A stretch of DNA of 64,000 nt from Elysia marginata (lineage: Eukaryota; Mollusca; Gastropoda; Plakobranchidae): assembly GCA_019649035.1 (NCBI GenBank), contig BMAT01004542.1, positions 60,240-124,239 of the forward strand. Direction: 5' to 3'. A model generated the notes under the pieces. It was not told the origin of the DNA. It did not search any database and worked only from the letters and a program-made list of their open reading frames with translations. This document shows, one piece after another, positions 1 through 8,147 of the stretch (the first letter of the stretch is position 1; each line of letters opens with the position of its first letter). Made by a program: the position numbers and the translations under genes.

Positions 1-771
1 GTGAAAAAATTTAACATAAGAGATGTGTGTAAAACTTCTTCCAAAACCAAAGGAAAGGTTTTATTATTCTTGGATGAGTTCTCTACATATACTGATAGTG
101 ATATTGTAAAAGATGCATTTGATTTGCTACTTGGACTAGGCTATGATGTAGACTACTTTATGGGAGATAGTGGTAGGGGGATGCTGTCTGTAGGGTACCT
201 AAAGCATGCCAAACAATTGGCAGAGAAAAATTGCGATATAGTGAGTCAAGAAAAGTGGAAAGACCTGCCAATATTGGGTATTGAACCCTCTGCTATACTC
301 TCTTTTAGGGATGAATACCTCCGCCTAGTGCAGGATAAGAAAAGGGCTAATCAAGTGAAAGAAAGGGCTTTTTTAATAGAGGAATTTTTGTCAAAAGATA
401 TGGCTAGAGGTGTTATAGAAAAGGAGGCTTTCCATTCGGAGAAAAAGGATATCAAAATACACATACACTGCCATCAAAAATCACTTTCCAATCAAAAAGT
501 AACTTTTGACATTCTCAACTTCCCAAAAAACTATAGTGCAACCCTTATGAATACGGGCTGTTGTGGTATGGCAGGAGGCTTTGGATACCACAAAGAACAC
601 TATCAAACTAGTATAGGTATTGCCAATCTATCTCTATTCCCAAAGATAAAAAACGCAAGTCTAGATACTATAATTGTCGCCAATGGGACAAGTTGTAGGC
701 AACAGATATGCGATGGAACCGAGCGAACAGCCCTGCACCCTGTTAGCATTTTGAGACAGGCTTTGGTTTAA
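1..771 (+). CDS. Fe-S (CCG-domain) oxidoreductase, C-terminal part, 5' end outside window
   Basis: The visible 256 residues look like the C-terminal half of a cysteine-rich-domain oxidoreductase of the GlpC/glycolate oxidase iron-sulfur type. Visible motifs are GIEPSAIL (93-100) followed by FRDE, HCHQKSL (156-162), a GCCG motif (186-189) and SCRQQI (231-236). In this family the Cys-Cys motifs bind Fe-S clusters or form the catalytic disulfide. In Bacteroidota these domains are often fused behind a GlcD-like FAD-linked oxidase, giving proteins near 970 residues, so the gene probably starts upstream. The GTG at base 1 is not a trusted start. The substrate (2-hydroxyacid, lactate or glycolate) cannot be read from this part. 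It ends 6 bp before the convergent purK. Confidence 0.75.
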   Translation: MKKFNIRDVCKTSSKTKGKVLLFLDEFSTYTDSDIVKDAFDLLLGLGYDVDYFMGDSGRGMLSVGYLKHAKQLAEKNCDIVSQEKWKDLPILGIEPSAILSFRDEYLRLVQDKKRANQVKERAFLIEEFLSKDMARGVIEKEAFHSEKKDIKIHIHCHQKSLSNQKVTFDILNFPKNYSATLMNTGCCGMAGGFGYHKEHYQTSIGIANLSLFPKIKNASLDTIIVANGTSCRQQICDGTERTALHPVSILRQALV

Positions 772-777
772 ATATAG

Positions 778-1923
778 TTAGTACTTATTAGAGGCAATAA
801 CTTTGATGGTTTTCTTTACATTCTTGGCAGTTTCTATTGCTGTTTCCAGGTTGGGGCTTACCACTGTGATATGTCCCATTTTTCGAAAAGGATGAGTTTG
901 CTTTTTTCCGTAAATATGAGGTGTAACCCCCTTGACGGCTAATATTTTCTCTATGTTTTTATAATAAGCGTCTCCCTCGAAGCCCTTTGCCCCTAATAAA
1001 TTTATCATCACGGCAGGTGTTTTTATATCTGTACTTCCGAGTGGGAGTTTCAATACCGAACGGATGTGCTGTTCAAATTGATTGGTTAGAGATCCCTCTA
1101 TGCTAAAATGACCACTATTGTGAGGTCTTGGTGCCACTTCATTGACTAAAATTTCCTCATTCTTTGTGAGAAATAGCTCTACTGCCAAAAGCCCGACATG
1201 TTGCATTTCTTTGGAAACTTGAACGGCTATTTTTGTCGCCCTTTTAACAGTATCCTCCGAAATTCTAGCGGGAGAAATTACAAACTCAACCAAGCTCGCT
1301 TCATTACTAAAACTCATTTCTACAACGGGGTAAGTGACTATTTCACCCATGAGGTTTCGCGCTACAATTACAGCTAACTCCTTTTTTATAGGAACCACAT
1401 TTTCTATCACACATGCCACATCGGGTAAACGCGCTTCTGCTGTCGAATCTTTAACTACTGCCACACCCTTGCCGTCATAACCAAACAAGGCACTCTTCCA
1501 AATATAGGGAAAAGCTTGTTTGCCCTCAAAATCCTTTTTAGAGTTAAAGTTCATAAATGTAACAGTCGGTATATTATGTGCTTGATAAAATTGTTTTTGA
1601 GTAATCTTATTCTGAACAATAGCCAAAATACGAGCTTGCGGATATACCTCAACGCCTTCCCTTTCAAGTTGAAAAAGTGCCTCTATATTGACATGTTCTA
1701 TCTCTACGGTGAGGGTTTCTACTCCTTTACCAAACTGATATACAGTATCGTAATCTGTTAAATCTCCTTTCTGAAAGTAATTACACAAATATTTGCAAGG
1801 GGATGTCTCTGAGGGGTCTAGGACATGGGTTTTAATGTCCCACTTGTTGGTTTCGTAGAGCAACATTTTTCCCAGCTGTCCACCCCCTATAATTCCCAAG
1901 ACTTTATCGGAAGAAAAAAACAT
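778..1923 (-). CDS. purK: N5-carboxyaminoimidazole ribonucleotide synthase
   Basis: ATP-grasp enzyme that carboxylates aminoimidazole ribonucleotide with bicarbonate and ATP in purine synthesis; the product is passed to PurE. The 381-residue length is usual. The N-terminal GGGQLGKML loop (residues 13-21) is the PurK nucleotide-binding signature, and EVAPRPHNSGH (about 264-274) is the conserved ATP-grasp/Mg motif. It lies 6 bp downstream of metZ on the same strand, so it may be the last gene of the riboswitch-led methionine operon. purE is not in the window. Identification is firm. Confidence 0.95.
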   Translation of the reverse strand: MFFSSDKVLGIIGGGQLGKMLLYETNKWDIKTHVLDPSETSPCKYLCNYFQKGDLTDYDTVYQFGKGVETLTVEIEHVNIEALFQLEREGVEVYPQARILAIVQNKITQKQFYQAHNIPTVTFMNFNSKKDFEGKQAFPYIWKSALFGYDGKGVAVVKDSTAEARLPDVACVIENVVPIKKELAVIVARNLMGEIVTYPVVEMSFSNEASLVEFVISPARISEDTVKRATKIAVQVSKEMQHVGLLAVELFLTKNEEILVNEVAPRPHNSGHFSIEGSLTNQFEQHIRSVLKLPLGSTDIKTPAVMINLLGAKGFEGDAYYKNIEKILAVKGVTPHIYGKKQTHPFRKMGHITVVSPNLETAIETAKNVKKTIKVIASNKY

Positions 1924-1929
1924 AGGTGC

Positions 1930-3114
1930 TCAACTGCATTTTAGTGCCTGATCAATATCAGCTTTTATATCTTCTATATCTTCTATGCCGACAGAAATCC
2001 GCACCAATCCATCCGTAATATCCGCATCAAGACGCTCTTGTAAATCCAATTTGCTATGGGTCGTAGAGGCGGGGTGTGTGACTATGGTACGGGTGTCCCC
2101 TAAGTTTGCAGAGAGTGAACACATTTTAAGCGCATTTAAAAAGTTTCGTCCTGCTTGTATGCCTCCTTTTATTTCAAAGGCCACAATAACTCCACCAAGT
2201 TTCATCTGTTTTTTCGCAATTTGGTACTTTGGGTGAGAATTCAAAAAGGGATACCTAACCATATTTGTAGAAGGATGCGCTTCTAAAAAAGTGGCTATTT
2301 GCATTGCATTTTCACAATGTTTATCTACTCTTATGGCGAGTGTTTCCAAACTTTTTGAAAGTATCCAAGCGTTAAATGGAGAAAGGGACGGACCGGTATT
2401 TCTAGAGAATAGATATATCTCTCTGATGAGGTCTTCTCTCCCTACCGTAACGCCTCCCAATACCCGACCTTGACCGTCTATCAGTTTCGTAGCGGAGTGA
2501 ATCACCAAATCTGTGCCAAACTCAATAGGCTTTTGTAAATAAGGTGTAGCAAAGCAGTTGTCTATAATCAATATTAGGTTGTGTCTTTTTCGAATCCTGC
2601 CGAGTTCTTCCAAGTCTATTATATCTACTGAGGGATTTGTCGGCGTCTCTGAATATAGAATTTTAGTATTAGGCTGTATCAAAGACTCTATCTTATCAGT
2701 CTCATTTACTTTAAAATATGAAGTGCTAATATTCCACTTTGGAAATATCTTGGTAAAGATAGTATGGGTAGAGCCAAATACAGACTGGCAGGAGACAATA
2801 TGGTCGCCCGAGTTTAATAATGCCGCAAAAGTAGAGAACACGGCGGCCATTCCTGTAGCAAATGTAAGACCTGCCTCTGCTCCTTCCATAGCAACTATTT
2901 TGTCCACAAACTCAGAGGTATTTGGGTTTGAAAATCTGGAGTAAATATTGCGTTGCTTTTCCTCTGTAAAAGAAGCCCTCATATCTTCTGAATCTTCAAA
3001 CACAAAGCTAGAAGTGATGTAGAGGGGAACGGAATGCTCTAAAAAGTCCGTCTTTTTGAGTTGTCTCCTTATAGCATCTGTCTCAAACTTTTTTTGACTA
3101 TATTTTCTCCCCAT
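1930..3114 (-). CDS. metZ: O-acyl-homoserine sulfhydrylase / cystathionine gamma-synthase family PLP enzyme
   Basis: Cys/Met-metabolism PLP enzyme, 394 residues. The PLP lysine is K210 in HSATKLIDGQGRVLGG, whose DGQGRVLGG tail is typical of the MetZ (O-succinylhomoserine sulfhydrylase) branch. YSRFSNP (58-64) is the conserved active-site loop. It follows metX and osmC on the same strand, so it probably converts the O-acyl-homoserine made by MetX, plus sulfide, directly to homocysteine. Its start lies 17 bp inside osmC, suggesting translational coupling. Cystathionine gamma-synthase or MetY activity cannot be excluded from sequence alone. It should be controlled by the SAM riboswitch ahead of metX. 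Confidence 0.85.
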   Translation of the reverse strand: MGRKYSQKKFETDAIRRQLKKTDFLEHSVPLYITSSFVFEDSEDMRASFTEEKQRNIYSRFSNPNTSEFVDKIVAMEGAEAGLTFATGMAAVFSTFAALLNSGDHIVSCQSVFGSTHTIFTKIFPKWNISTSYFKVNETDKIESLIQPNTKILYSETPTNPSVDIIDLEELGRIRKRHNLILIIDNCFATPYLQKPIEFGTDLVIHSATKLIDGQGRVLGGVTVGREDLIREIYLFSRNTGPSLSPFNAWILSKSLETLAIRVDKHCENAMQIATFLEAHPSTNMVRYPFLNSHPKYQIAKKQMKLGGVIVAFEIKGGIQAGRNFLNALKMCSLSANLGDTRTIVTHPASTTHSKLDLQERLDADITDGLVRISVGIEDIEDIKADIDQALKCS

Positions 3115-3523
3115 TCAAGATGATTTGGTATGTCACCTCTGTCCCCGCCTTTTCAAGAGTTTTGGATACTGTACAATAGGTCTCAAAGCTCAATTCTGCA
3201 GCCCTAATAACTTTTTCTGGCTGTATGTTTCCTTCTAAAAATATGGTTATCTTAATATTGGTAATAAAGTTTGGTGGCTGTGGATTTTTCTCTCGTTCAG
3301 CCTCCACATCAGCCCTATAAGAGGTAATTTCCTGCCTTTGTTTTTTCAATATAGAAATAATGTCTATAGCACTACACCCGGCAGTCCCCGCTACGAGTAG
3401 CTCCATAGGAGATAGCCCCTTGCTATTTGGGAGTGTCACATTATCCATCAATAGGCTACTGCCCTGCTCATTTTTTGCTTCAAATAGAAAGTCCTCACTC
3501 TTCCGAGAAATACTTATTTTCAT
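3098..3523 (-). CDS. OsmC/Ohr-family thiol peroxidase-like protein
   Basis: 141-residue OsmC-family protein with the two conserved cysteines of the family, C50 in AGTAGCSAID and C117 in FETYCTVSK, so a redox-active pair is plausible. OsmC/Ohr proteins reduce organic hydroperoxides or handle small sulfur compounds. Its place between metX and metZ, overlapping metX by 29 bp and metZ by 17 bp, indicates a role linked to sulfur assimilation rather than osmotic stress. This is inferred from context. The substrate is unknown. Confidence 0.85.
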   Translation of the reverse strand: MKISISRKSEDFLFEAKNEQGSSLLMDNVTLPNSKGLSPMELLVAGTAGCSAIDIISILKKQRQEITSYRADVEAEREKNPQPPNFITNIKITIFLEGNIQPEKVIRAAELSFETYCTVSKTLEKAGTEVTYQIILNGEKI

Positions 3524-4487
3524 AACTAAAAACTGGTTTTAAAATTTCTTCAAGCTGTTCAAATTCTATGAGGAATCCATCATGACCATGTTGAGACTTT
3601 ACTTCTCTATAGTCAACATTTTTTCCTAGAGATTTTAAGCGTTCAAAGGTATCTATATTTTCAGATGGAACAAAAAACATATCACTATCTATCGCGACCA
3701 ACAGAATTTTTGCCTTAACCCCTTTGACTACCTCTTCAAATGTCCCCCTAGCTCTGGTAAGATCATTTGTTCTGACCAACTGGTTTACCATTTTATATGC
3801 CGATAATGTAAACCTCTCTTCTACATGTTGACCGTGATGAAGCAACCAACTCTCTACATTGAACATATTTTTTTTCTCGTGGATACTCCTCTGGAATTTC
3901 TCTTTGTAAGACTGAGGCGTTCTGTAAAGGTTCATCGCGTGTACGCGGGCATCATGCAGTGGTTCAGACGAATTCTTGAGTATCAACTCTTGAACAAATG
4001 TGTTGGCGAGTATCCAGTCAGTGGCTTTCCAGTCTGTAGCAATAGGTATAATCACATCTACAAATTCAGGATATCCCACAGCTATCTCCCAAGTCAAAAT
4101 GCCACCTATAGACCCCCCAATGCTCGCATAAATATGGTCAATGCCAAGACTTTTAAGTCCTAGCACAAACATATCAGCAATATCTCTAGGCACAAAGTCT
4201 TCTCTATTTTCGATAAAGAACCCATCATAACCATTTCCTGGAATGTTGAAAGCAATAACATTGTAGGTATTTGTGTCTATTGCCTTACCTTCTCCTACTA
4301 ATCTATTCCACCAGCCCTGCGCACCACATATTGTTGAGTTGGCAGTCATCGCATGATTAACCAGCACAACGGGAGCTGTACCAATAGGCTTTCCAAATAT
4401 TTCGTAAGATAGTGGAATCTCATCGTATCTAGCACCACTTTGGGTAACGAAATTAGACACCCCAATCCTCAATAGTTTATTGCTCAA
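3495..4487 (-). CDS. metX: Homoserine O-acetyltransferase
   Basis: Alpha/beta-hydrolase-fold acyltransferase, 330 residues, first committed step of methionine synthesis (acetyl-CoA plus homoserine). The nucleophile elbow is GGSIGG with S126; the likely triad partners are D269 in AIDSDMFF and H302 in QHGHDGF. NHAMTANS (44-51) is the oxyanion-side loop. The start is a TTG, since no ATG or GTG lies suitably upstream of the conserved region. The gene directly follows a SAM-I riboswitch (4534-4634), which independently supports the methionine assignment. It leads an overlapping operon with osmC and metZ. Acetyl versus succinyl donor use is assumed from family membership. Confidence 0.9.
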   Translation of the reverse strand: MSNKLLRIGVSNFVTQSGARYDEIPLSYEIFGKPIGTAPVVLVNHAMTANSTICGAQGWWNRLVGEGKAIDTNTYNVIAFNIPGNGYDGFFIENREDFVPRDIADMFVLGLKSLGIDHIYASIGGSIGGILTWEIAVGYPEFVDVIIPIATDWKATDWILANTFVQELILKNSSEPLHDARVHAMNLYRTPQSYKEKFQRSIHEKKNMFNVESWLLHHGQHVEERFTLSAYKMVNQLVRTNDLTRARGTFEEVVKGVKAKILLVAIDSDMFFVPSENIDTFERLKSLGKNVDYREVKSQHGHDGFLIEFEQLEEILKPVFSYENKYFSEE

Positions 4488-4533
4488 ACAAAATTTATTT
4501 CTCTTGTTACCGTTTCAGGGAAAGAAGCGTATT

Positions 4534-4634
4534 GTTATCTATCCATAAAACTATGGTAGAATGTGGCACCTTCTCTCATTAAAAGGGTTGCCAAGGCTTC
4601 AAAGGGTCTATATCCCTCCACCTTTCTTGATAAC
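4534..4634 (-). promoter_or_regulatory. SAM-I (S-box) riboswitch upstream of metX
   Basis: On the minus strand the aptamer begins with the P1 strand TTGTTATC, then AAGAAAGGTGGAGGGA, CCCTTTGAAGCCTTGGCAACC and GAAGGTGCCACATTCTACC, and closes with GATAGATAACAA. The AAGAnnGGTGGAGGGA, GAAnCCnGGCAACC and AAGGTGCnAnTTCnn blocks, in this order, are the SAM-I core. It sits 46 bp upstream of the metX TTG start. Binding of S-adenosylmethionine should reduce expression of metX-osmC-metZ and perhaps purK. There is no strong U-run terminator after it, so control may be at translation. Confidence 0.92.
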
Positions 4635-4660
4635 AAGGGTTACTAAAAAACGAACTGTCG

Positions 4661-4668
4661 CGAATTTA
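4661..4668 (-). promoter_or_regulatory. Candidate -7 element for the metX operon
   Basis: TAAATTCG on the minus strand is one mismatch from the Bacteroidota -7 consensus TAnnTTTG. It would start transcription about 25-30 bases before the SAM riboswitch aptamer, which is the expected place. No clear -33 TTG was found. Confidence 0.35.
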
Positions 4669-4849
4669 AGTAGTTTTTTCTAAAAACCATACCCGCTTAA
4701 TTTTTCATTTGCTACATCATATACAACTAGCAAGTGAGACCAATTTAAGAAGAGATAATTAAAAAAACGAACATACACCGTGTTTTTAATCTGCATAGGC
4801 GAGCCGCAGTATTGAACAATTAATGGAACTCACTAAAATATGGGGAATT

Positions 4850-5189
4850 GCGCAAAAAACTTAACTCCTGGACCCACTTTATATTTCCACTTATTTGGAT
4901 AATCTGTCCCGGTAGGATAGTATACCCGTTTTAAATTTGGAGGAAATGCGGAAAACCCTATATCTGTTAGTGGTTCTTGACTACGGGTAACAACAACAAT
5001 AATTAATGGGTTTTTTTCAGCGCAAAAAACTTAACTCCTGGAAACACTTTATATTTCCACTTATTTGGATAATCTGTCCCGGTAGGATAGTATACCCGTT
5101 TTAAATTTGGAGGAAATGCGGAAAACCCTATATCTGTTAGTGGTTCTTGACTACGGGTAACAATAACAATAATTAATGGGTTTTTTTCA
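4850..5189. repeat. 170-bp direct tandem duplication at the 3' end of the LRR gene
   Basis: Two head-to-tail copies, 4850-5019 and 5020-5189, differ at only about four positions by eye (a GGACCCAC versus GGAAACAC change and one C/T). Both encode the C-terminal segment of the leucine-rich-repeat lipoprotein. Because 170 is not a multiple of three, the reading frame leaves the repeat phase at the junction and the gene stops five codons into the second copy met by the ribosome. The other copy is now untranslated downstream sequence that still holds the old C-terminal codons and stop. The near identity points to a recent event. Confidence 0.92.
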
Positions 5190-6166
5190 AAAGCCTTATT
5201 TCCAATGCTCTTCACACTATCAGGAATTACAAGGCTCGTCAATTGATTTTGACTAAAGGTCTCATTTCCGATACTCGTTACAGTATTAGGAATCTCAACG
5301 CGCGTCAACTGATTTTTGTAAAAAGCCCCCTTTCCAATAGTCCTTACACCATTAGGAATTACAAGTATCTTCAATTTATTTTTGTAAAAAGCCCACTCTC
5401 CGATACTCGTTACACTATTAGGAATTTCAAGGCTCGTCAATTGATTTTTACTAAAAGCCTCATCTCCGATACTCGTTACACTATTAGAAATTACAAGGCT
5501 TGTCAATTGATTTTCACTAAAAGCCTCATCTCCGATACTCGTTACACTATTAGGAATTTCAAGGCTCGTCAATTGATTTTCACTAAAAGCATATTCCCCA
5601 ATGGTCTCTACACCATCACCTAGCTTAAGGCTCGTCAATTGATTTTTGTAAAAAGCCCACTCTCCAATACTCGTTATACTATTAGGAATTTCAAGACCCA
5701 TCAATTCATTTTTGTAAAAAGTCCCTTTTCCAATACTCGTTATACTATTAGAAATTACAAGGCTCGTCAATTGATTTTCACTAAAAGCATATTCCCCAAT
5801 GGTCTCTATACCATCGCCTAGCTTAAGGCTAGTCAATTGACTTTTATAAAAAGCCTTACTTCCAATACTCCTTACACTATTAGGAATTTCAAGACCCGTC
5901 AATTGATTTTCCATAAAAGCCCGTTCTCGAATAGCTAGTACTTTTTTCTCATTAATTTTTTCAGGAATAACAATATATTTTGATATGCCTCTATAACCGG
6001 CTATCTCCATACCTGTCTCTCCGTAAATAGCGACATTTTTATATAAAAAATCACTAAAACCCTTTTGGGCTGTTTCTGTTTTTGGGTCTGGTGTTTCTTT
6101 TATATCTTTTTCAGGGCTACAGGATAGTGTAAGTAGCATTATTGAACCAAGAAATATTTTTAACAT
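5003..6166 (-). CDS. BspA-type leucine-rich-repeat surface lipoprotein
   Basis: 387 residues. The lipoprotein signal peptide ends in the lipobox LTLSC (Cys16). An acidic/lysine stretch, SPEKDIKE, follows; it may act as a surface-export signal. Residues about 89-330 are eleven 22-residue LRR_5/BspA-type units of the form LTSLEIPNSVTSIG..AF, followed by a short C-terminal domain with TGTDYPNKWKYK. Such proteins are usually cell-surface adhesion or protein-binding molecules; no specific partner can be named. There is no type IX C-terminal domain, consistent with lipoprotein anchoring. The natural C-terminus has been altered by the 170-bp duplication, so the last five residues are LKKTH instead of the QFPIF encoded by the outer copy. 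Confidence 0.85.
   Translation of the reverse strand: MLKIFLGSIMLLTLSCSPEKDIKETPDPKTETAQKGFSDFLYKNVAIYGETGMEIAGYRGISKYIVIPEKINEKKVLAIRERAFMENQLTGLEIPNSVRSIGSKAFYKSQLTSLKLGDGIETIGEYAFSENQLTSLVISNSITSIGKGTFYKNELMGLEIPNSITSIGEWAFYKNQLTSLKLGDGVETIGEYAFSENQLTSLEIPNSVTSIGDEAFSENQLTSLVISNSVTSIGDEAFSKNQLTSLEIPNSVTSIGEWAFYKNKLKILVIPNGVRTIGKGAFYKNQLTRVEIPNTVTSIGNETFSQNQLTSLVIPDSVKSIGNKAFEKNPLIIVIVTRSQEPLTDIGFSAFPPNLKRVYYPTGTDYPNKWKYKVFPGVKFFALKKTH
5177..5902 (-). repeat. Tandem 66-bp repeats encoding LRR units, with 198-bp higher-order period
   Basis: Eleven consecutive 66-bp units encode the 22-residue LRR motif. Units 2 and 5 share the distinctive KLGDG.ETIGEYAFSENQ version and are each preceded by an IPNS-type unit, which implies duplication of a three-unit block (198 bp). 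Several units are almost identical at DNA level, which favours unequal crossing-over and copy-number change. Confidence 0.85.
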
Positions 6167-6371
6167 GATTTTAGTGTTTAAACTACATTTTGGGCTAATA
6201 TAAGGATATTTTTTGGGTTAAAAAGTGATGCATAGGAGATAAACCACGCGAAAATTTCAACTATTCTTGTGAAGTTTAGAAAAGGAGATAAAAATTATGT
6301 TGAAGAATATTGAACGGTTTTTTGCCAAACTAGATCCTATATTGTTTATCTGAATTTTTAACTTAGCACCT

Positions 6372-6797
6372 ATGAATATCAAGTTTCTTTTTTTTGTCTT
6401 TCTCTCCGGTGGGTTAGCTTTGTCTGCCCAGAAGACTCTAGATATCCGCTCTGTTCGCTCTGTATATGACGGCGATACCTTTAGGGTAGATATAGACTGC
6501 GAAATAGACATTTTCTGTAATAATATTCCTATTAGGATTGCCGGCGTAGATACACCTGAAATTAAAGCGCAATGCAAGAGCGAAAAAGCCCTTGCCGTAA
6601 GAGCAAAGCAATTTACCCAAAACCTTTTAAGCGGAGAGGAGATAAGACTCAAAAATATAAAAAGGGGTAAATACTTTCGAATAGTGGCAGAGGTTTATGT
6701 AAACGGCAAGTCTATTGCCAAAGCGCTTATAAACAGAGGTTTGGGAGTACCGTACGATGGAGGTGCCAAAACCCATGACTGGTGCAAGGTGAAATAA
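6372..6797 (+). CDS. Secreted staphylococcal-nuclease-like (SNase/TNase) protein
   Basis: 141 residues with a cleavable signal peptide (about 1-20, ending LALSAQ). The SNase-fold signatures are VYDGDTFRVDI, RIAGVDTPE (catalytic Arg and Glu) and FRIVAEVYVNG, where the second catalytic Arg is expected. IxxxLINRGLG follows near the C-terminus. It is likely a calcium-dependent nuclease acting in the periplasm or outside the cell, for nutrient or phosphate recovery. The protein is of normal single-domain length. The gene stands alone between the LRR lipoprotein (divergent) and a methyltransferase 25 bp downstream. Confidence 0.88.
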   Translation: MNIKFLFFVFLSGGLALSAQKTLDIRSVRSVYDGDTFRVDIDCEIDIFCNNIPIRIAGVDTPEIKAQCKSEKALAVRAKQFTQNLLSGEEIRLKNIKRGKYFRIVAEVYVNGKSIAKALINRGLGVPYDGGAKTHDWCKVK

Positions 6798-6822
6798 CTT
6801 ACCCACAACTACTCTGAAATCT

Positions 6823-7596
6823 GTGAAAATTGTAGTCAAATACCTCCTAAAATTTGTTCCAAGGGTCTTTTTGATACGTTTTAGCTATTTGGTTTCTCCT
6901 TTTCTCTCTTTTCTTTTTAGAGGGAAAAAATATCAAGATCCTATAAATGGCAAATGGTTTTCTACATTTCTCCCTTATGGATACGGTCAACTTAGGAGAA
7001 ATGCCCTTTCTCCCGGTACATTTTCTTTAGAGAGACACCGTTTGATTTGGCTTTACCTAAAAGGGAAAACCAATTTTTTTTCTGAATCTGAAAGAAAAAC
7101 AATGCTCCATATAGCACCAGCACAGCCTTTTTACAAACATTTTGGGGCTTTGGAGAATGTAGACTACATAACGGCCGATTTAGAATCCCCGTTGGCAGAT
7201 TTCAAAGTTGATCTGACCAAACTTCCCTTTGATGATTACAGTTTTGACATCATTTTTTGCAATCATGTTTTAGAGCATATCGAAGATGACAAGACGGCTA
7301 TGAAGGAGTTATTTCGCGTGATGAAAAAAGGAGGTTGGGGCATATTTCAGGTGCCTTTGGATCATTCTATAGAAACAACCTTTGAGGATAGTAGTATCAT
7401 TTCCCAAAAGGACAGAGCTACTCATTTTGGACAATACGACCATGTGAGGGTTTACGCGATGGACTATTTTGACAGGCTAAGGGGTGTAGGCTTTGGAGTA
7501 AACCCCATAAAATGTGCTGATATGTTTACTGCGAAAAGCATTGAGCAATATGCACTGGATCCTGATGAAATACTGACCGTATGCCACAAAAAGTAG
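6823..7596 (+). CDS. Class I SAM-dependent methyltransferase
   Basis: 257 residues, GTG start. The core is a Methyltransf_11-like fold: YITADLESP (acidic residue for SAM ribose), the LPFDDYSFDIIFCNHVLEHIED block (motifs II-III) and FRVMKKGGWG (motif post-III). The N-terminal 40 residues are hydrophobic and basic and may associate with the membrane. The glycine-rich SAM loop is replaced by MLHIAPAQPFYKHFG, a variant seen in methyltransferases of sugar or glycan pathways. The substrate is unknown. It ends in a hairpin shared with the convergent RNA methyltransferase gene. Confidence 0.8.
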   Translation: MKIVVKYLLKFVPRVFLIRFSYLVSPFLSFLFRGKKYQDPINGKWFSTFLPYGYGQLRRNALSPGTFSLERHRLIWLYLKGKTNFFSESERKTMLHIAPAQPFYKHFGALENVDYITADLESPLADFKVDLTKLPFDDYSFDIIFCNHVLEHIEDDKTAMKELFRVMKKGGWGIFQVPLDHSIETTFEDSSIISQKDRATHFGQYDHVRVYAMDYFDRLRGVGFGVNPIKCADMFTAKSIEQYALDPDEILTVCHKK

Positions 7597-7616
7597 CACT
7601 AAGTACTACTTTTTTT
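7588..7616. terminator. Bidirectional intrinsic terminator between convergent genes
   Basis: AAAAAGTAG and CTACTTTTT form a perfect 9-bp stem around a 9-base loop, with a T-run on one side and an A-run on the other, so it can work in both directions. It overlaps the stop codons of both flanking genes. Confidence 0.75.
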
Positions 7617-8145
7617 CCTGGAAGGTTTTGACAATATCCCACAAGACAATGCCTACGCTTACCGCGATATTTATTGAGTGTTTAGTGCCAAATTGTGGAA
7701 TTTCTATAACGCCATCACAAATGTCTATAACCTCCTGAGACACCCCACATACCTCATTTCCAAATACCAAAGCATAGTTTTTTAAAGGCTTAATAGCAAA
7801 TTGATCTAGAGTGATAGAGTTTGTACTTTGCTCTACGGAAAATACCTGTGAACCTTTATTTTTTAAAGACTTTACAACTTCTTTCGTAGTTTTTCTATAT
7901 TCCCAATGTACGGTTTCTGTGGCCCCGAGAGCCGTTTTTTGAATATCCCTATGTGGGGGTGTGGCCGTAATACCACACAGTATTATTTTTTCTACCAAAA
8001 AAGCATCTGCAGTTCTAAATATAGAACCCACATTATTGAGGCTTCTTATATCCTCTAAAACAATAGTGAGGGGAAACTTTTGTACACGCTTAAATTCAGA
8101 AACAGACAACCGGTTTAACTCCTCATTCTTCAGTTTTCTCATCAA
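7606..8145 (-). CDS. TrmH/SpoU-family RNA 2'-O-methyltransferase
   Basis: 179 residues with the three SPOUT motifs: EDIRSLNNVGSIFRTADAF (motif 1 with the conserved N and R), LVFGNEVCGVS (motif 2) and IEIPQFGTKHSINIAVSVGI (motif 3, knot). It methylates the 2'-hydroxyl of a tRNA or rRNA nucleotide using SAM; which site cannot be told. It is close to the short TrmH type without an N-terminal substrate-binding domain. It is the last gene of the leftward kdsA cluster, 2 bp after the DUF493 gene. Confidence 0.9.
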   Translation of the reverse strand: MMRKLKNEELNRLSVSEFKRVQKFPLTIVLEDIRSLNNVGSIFRTADAFLVEKIILCGITATPPHRDIQKTALGATETVHWEYRKTTKEVVKSLKNKGSQVFSVEQSTNSITLDQFAIKPLKNYALVFGNEVCGVSQEVIDICDGVIEIPQFGTKHSINIAVSVGIVLWDIVKTFQEKK

Positions 8146-8147
8146 GT

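Noticed and set aside
1516-1761. Open frame on the plus strand inside purK
   Set aside because: Antisense shadow of purK with no family resemblance; the same applies to the many plus-strand frames inside sprA, metZ and bioA.
5243-5821. Two plus-strand repetitive frames across the LRR gene
   Set aside because: They are the complement of the 66-bp LRR repeats; the lipoprotein signal and LRR consensus are on the minus strand.
5003-6166. LRR protein as a type IX secretion cargo
   Set aside because: It has a lipobox and lacks a T9SS C-terminal domain; its end is set by the duplication junction.
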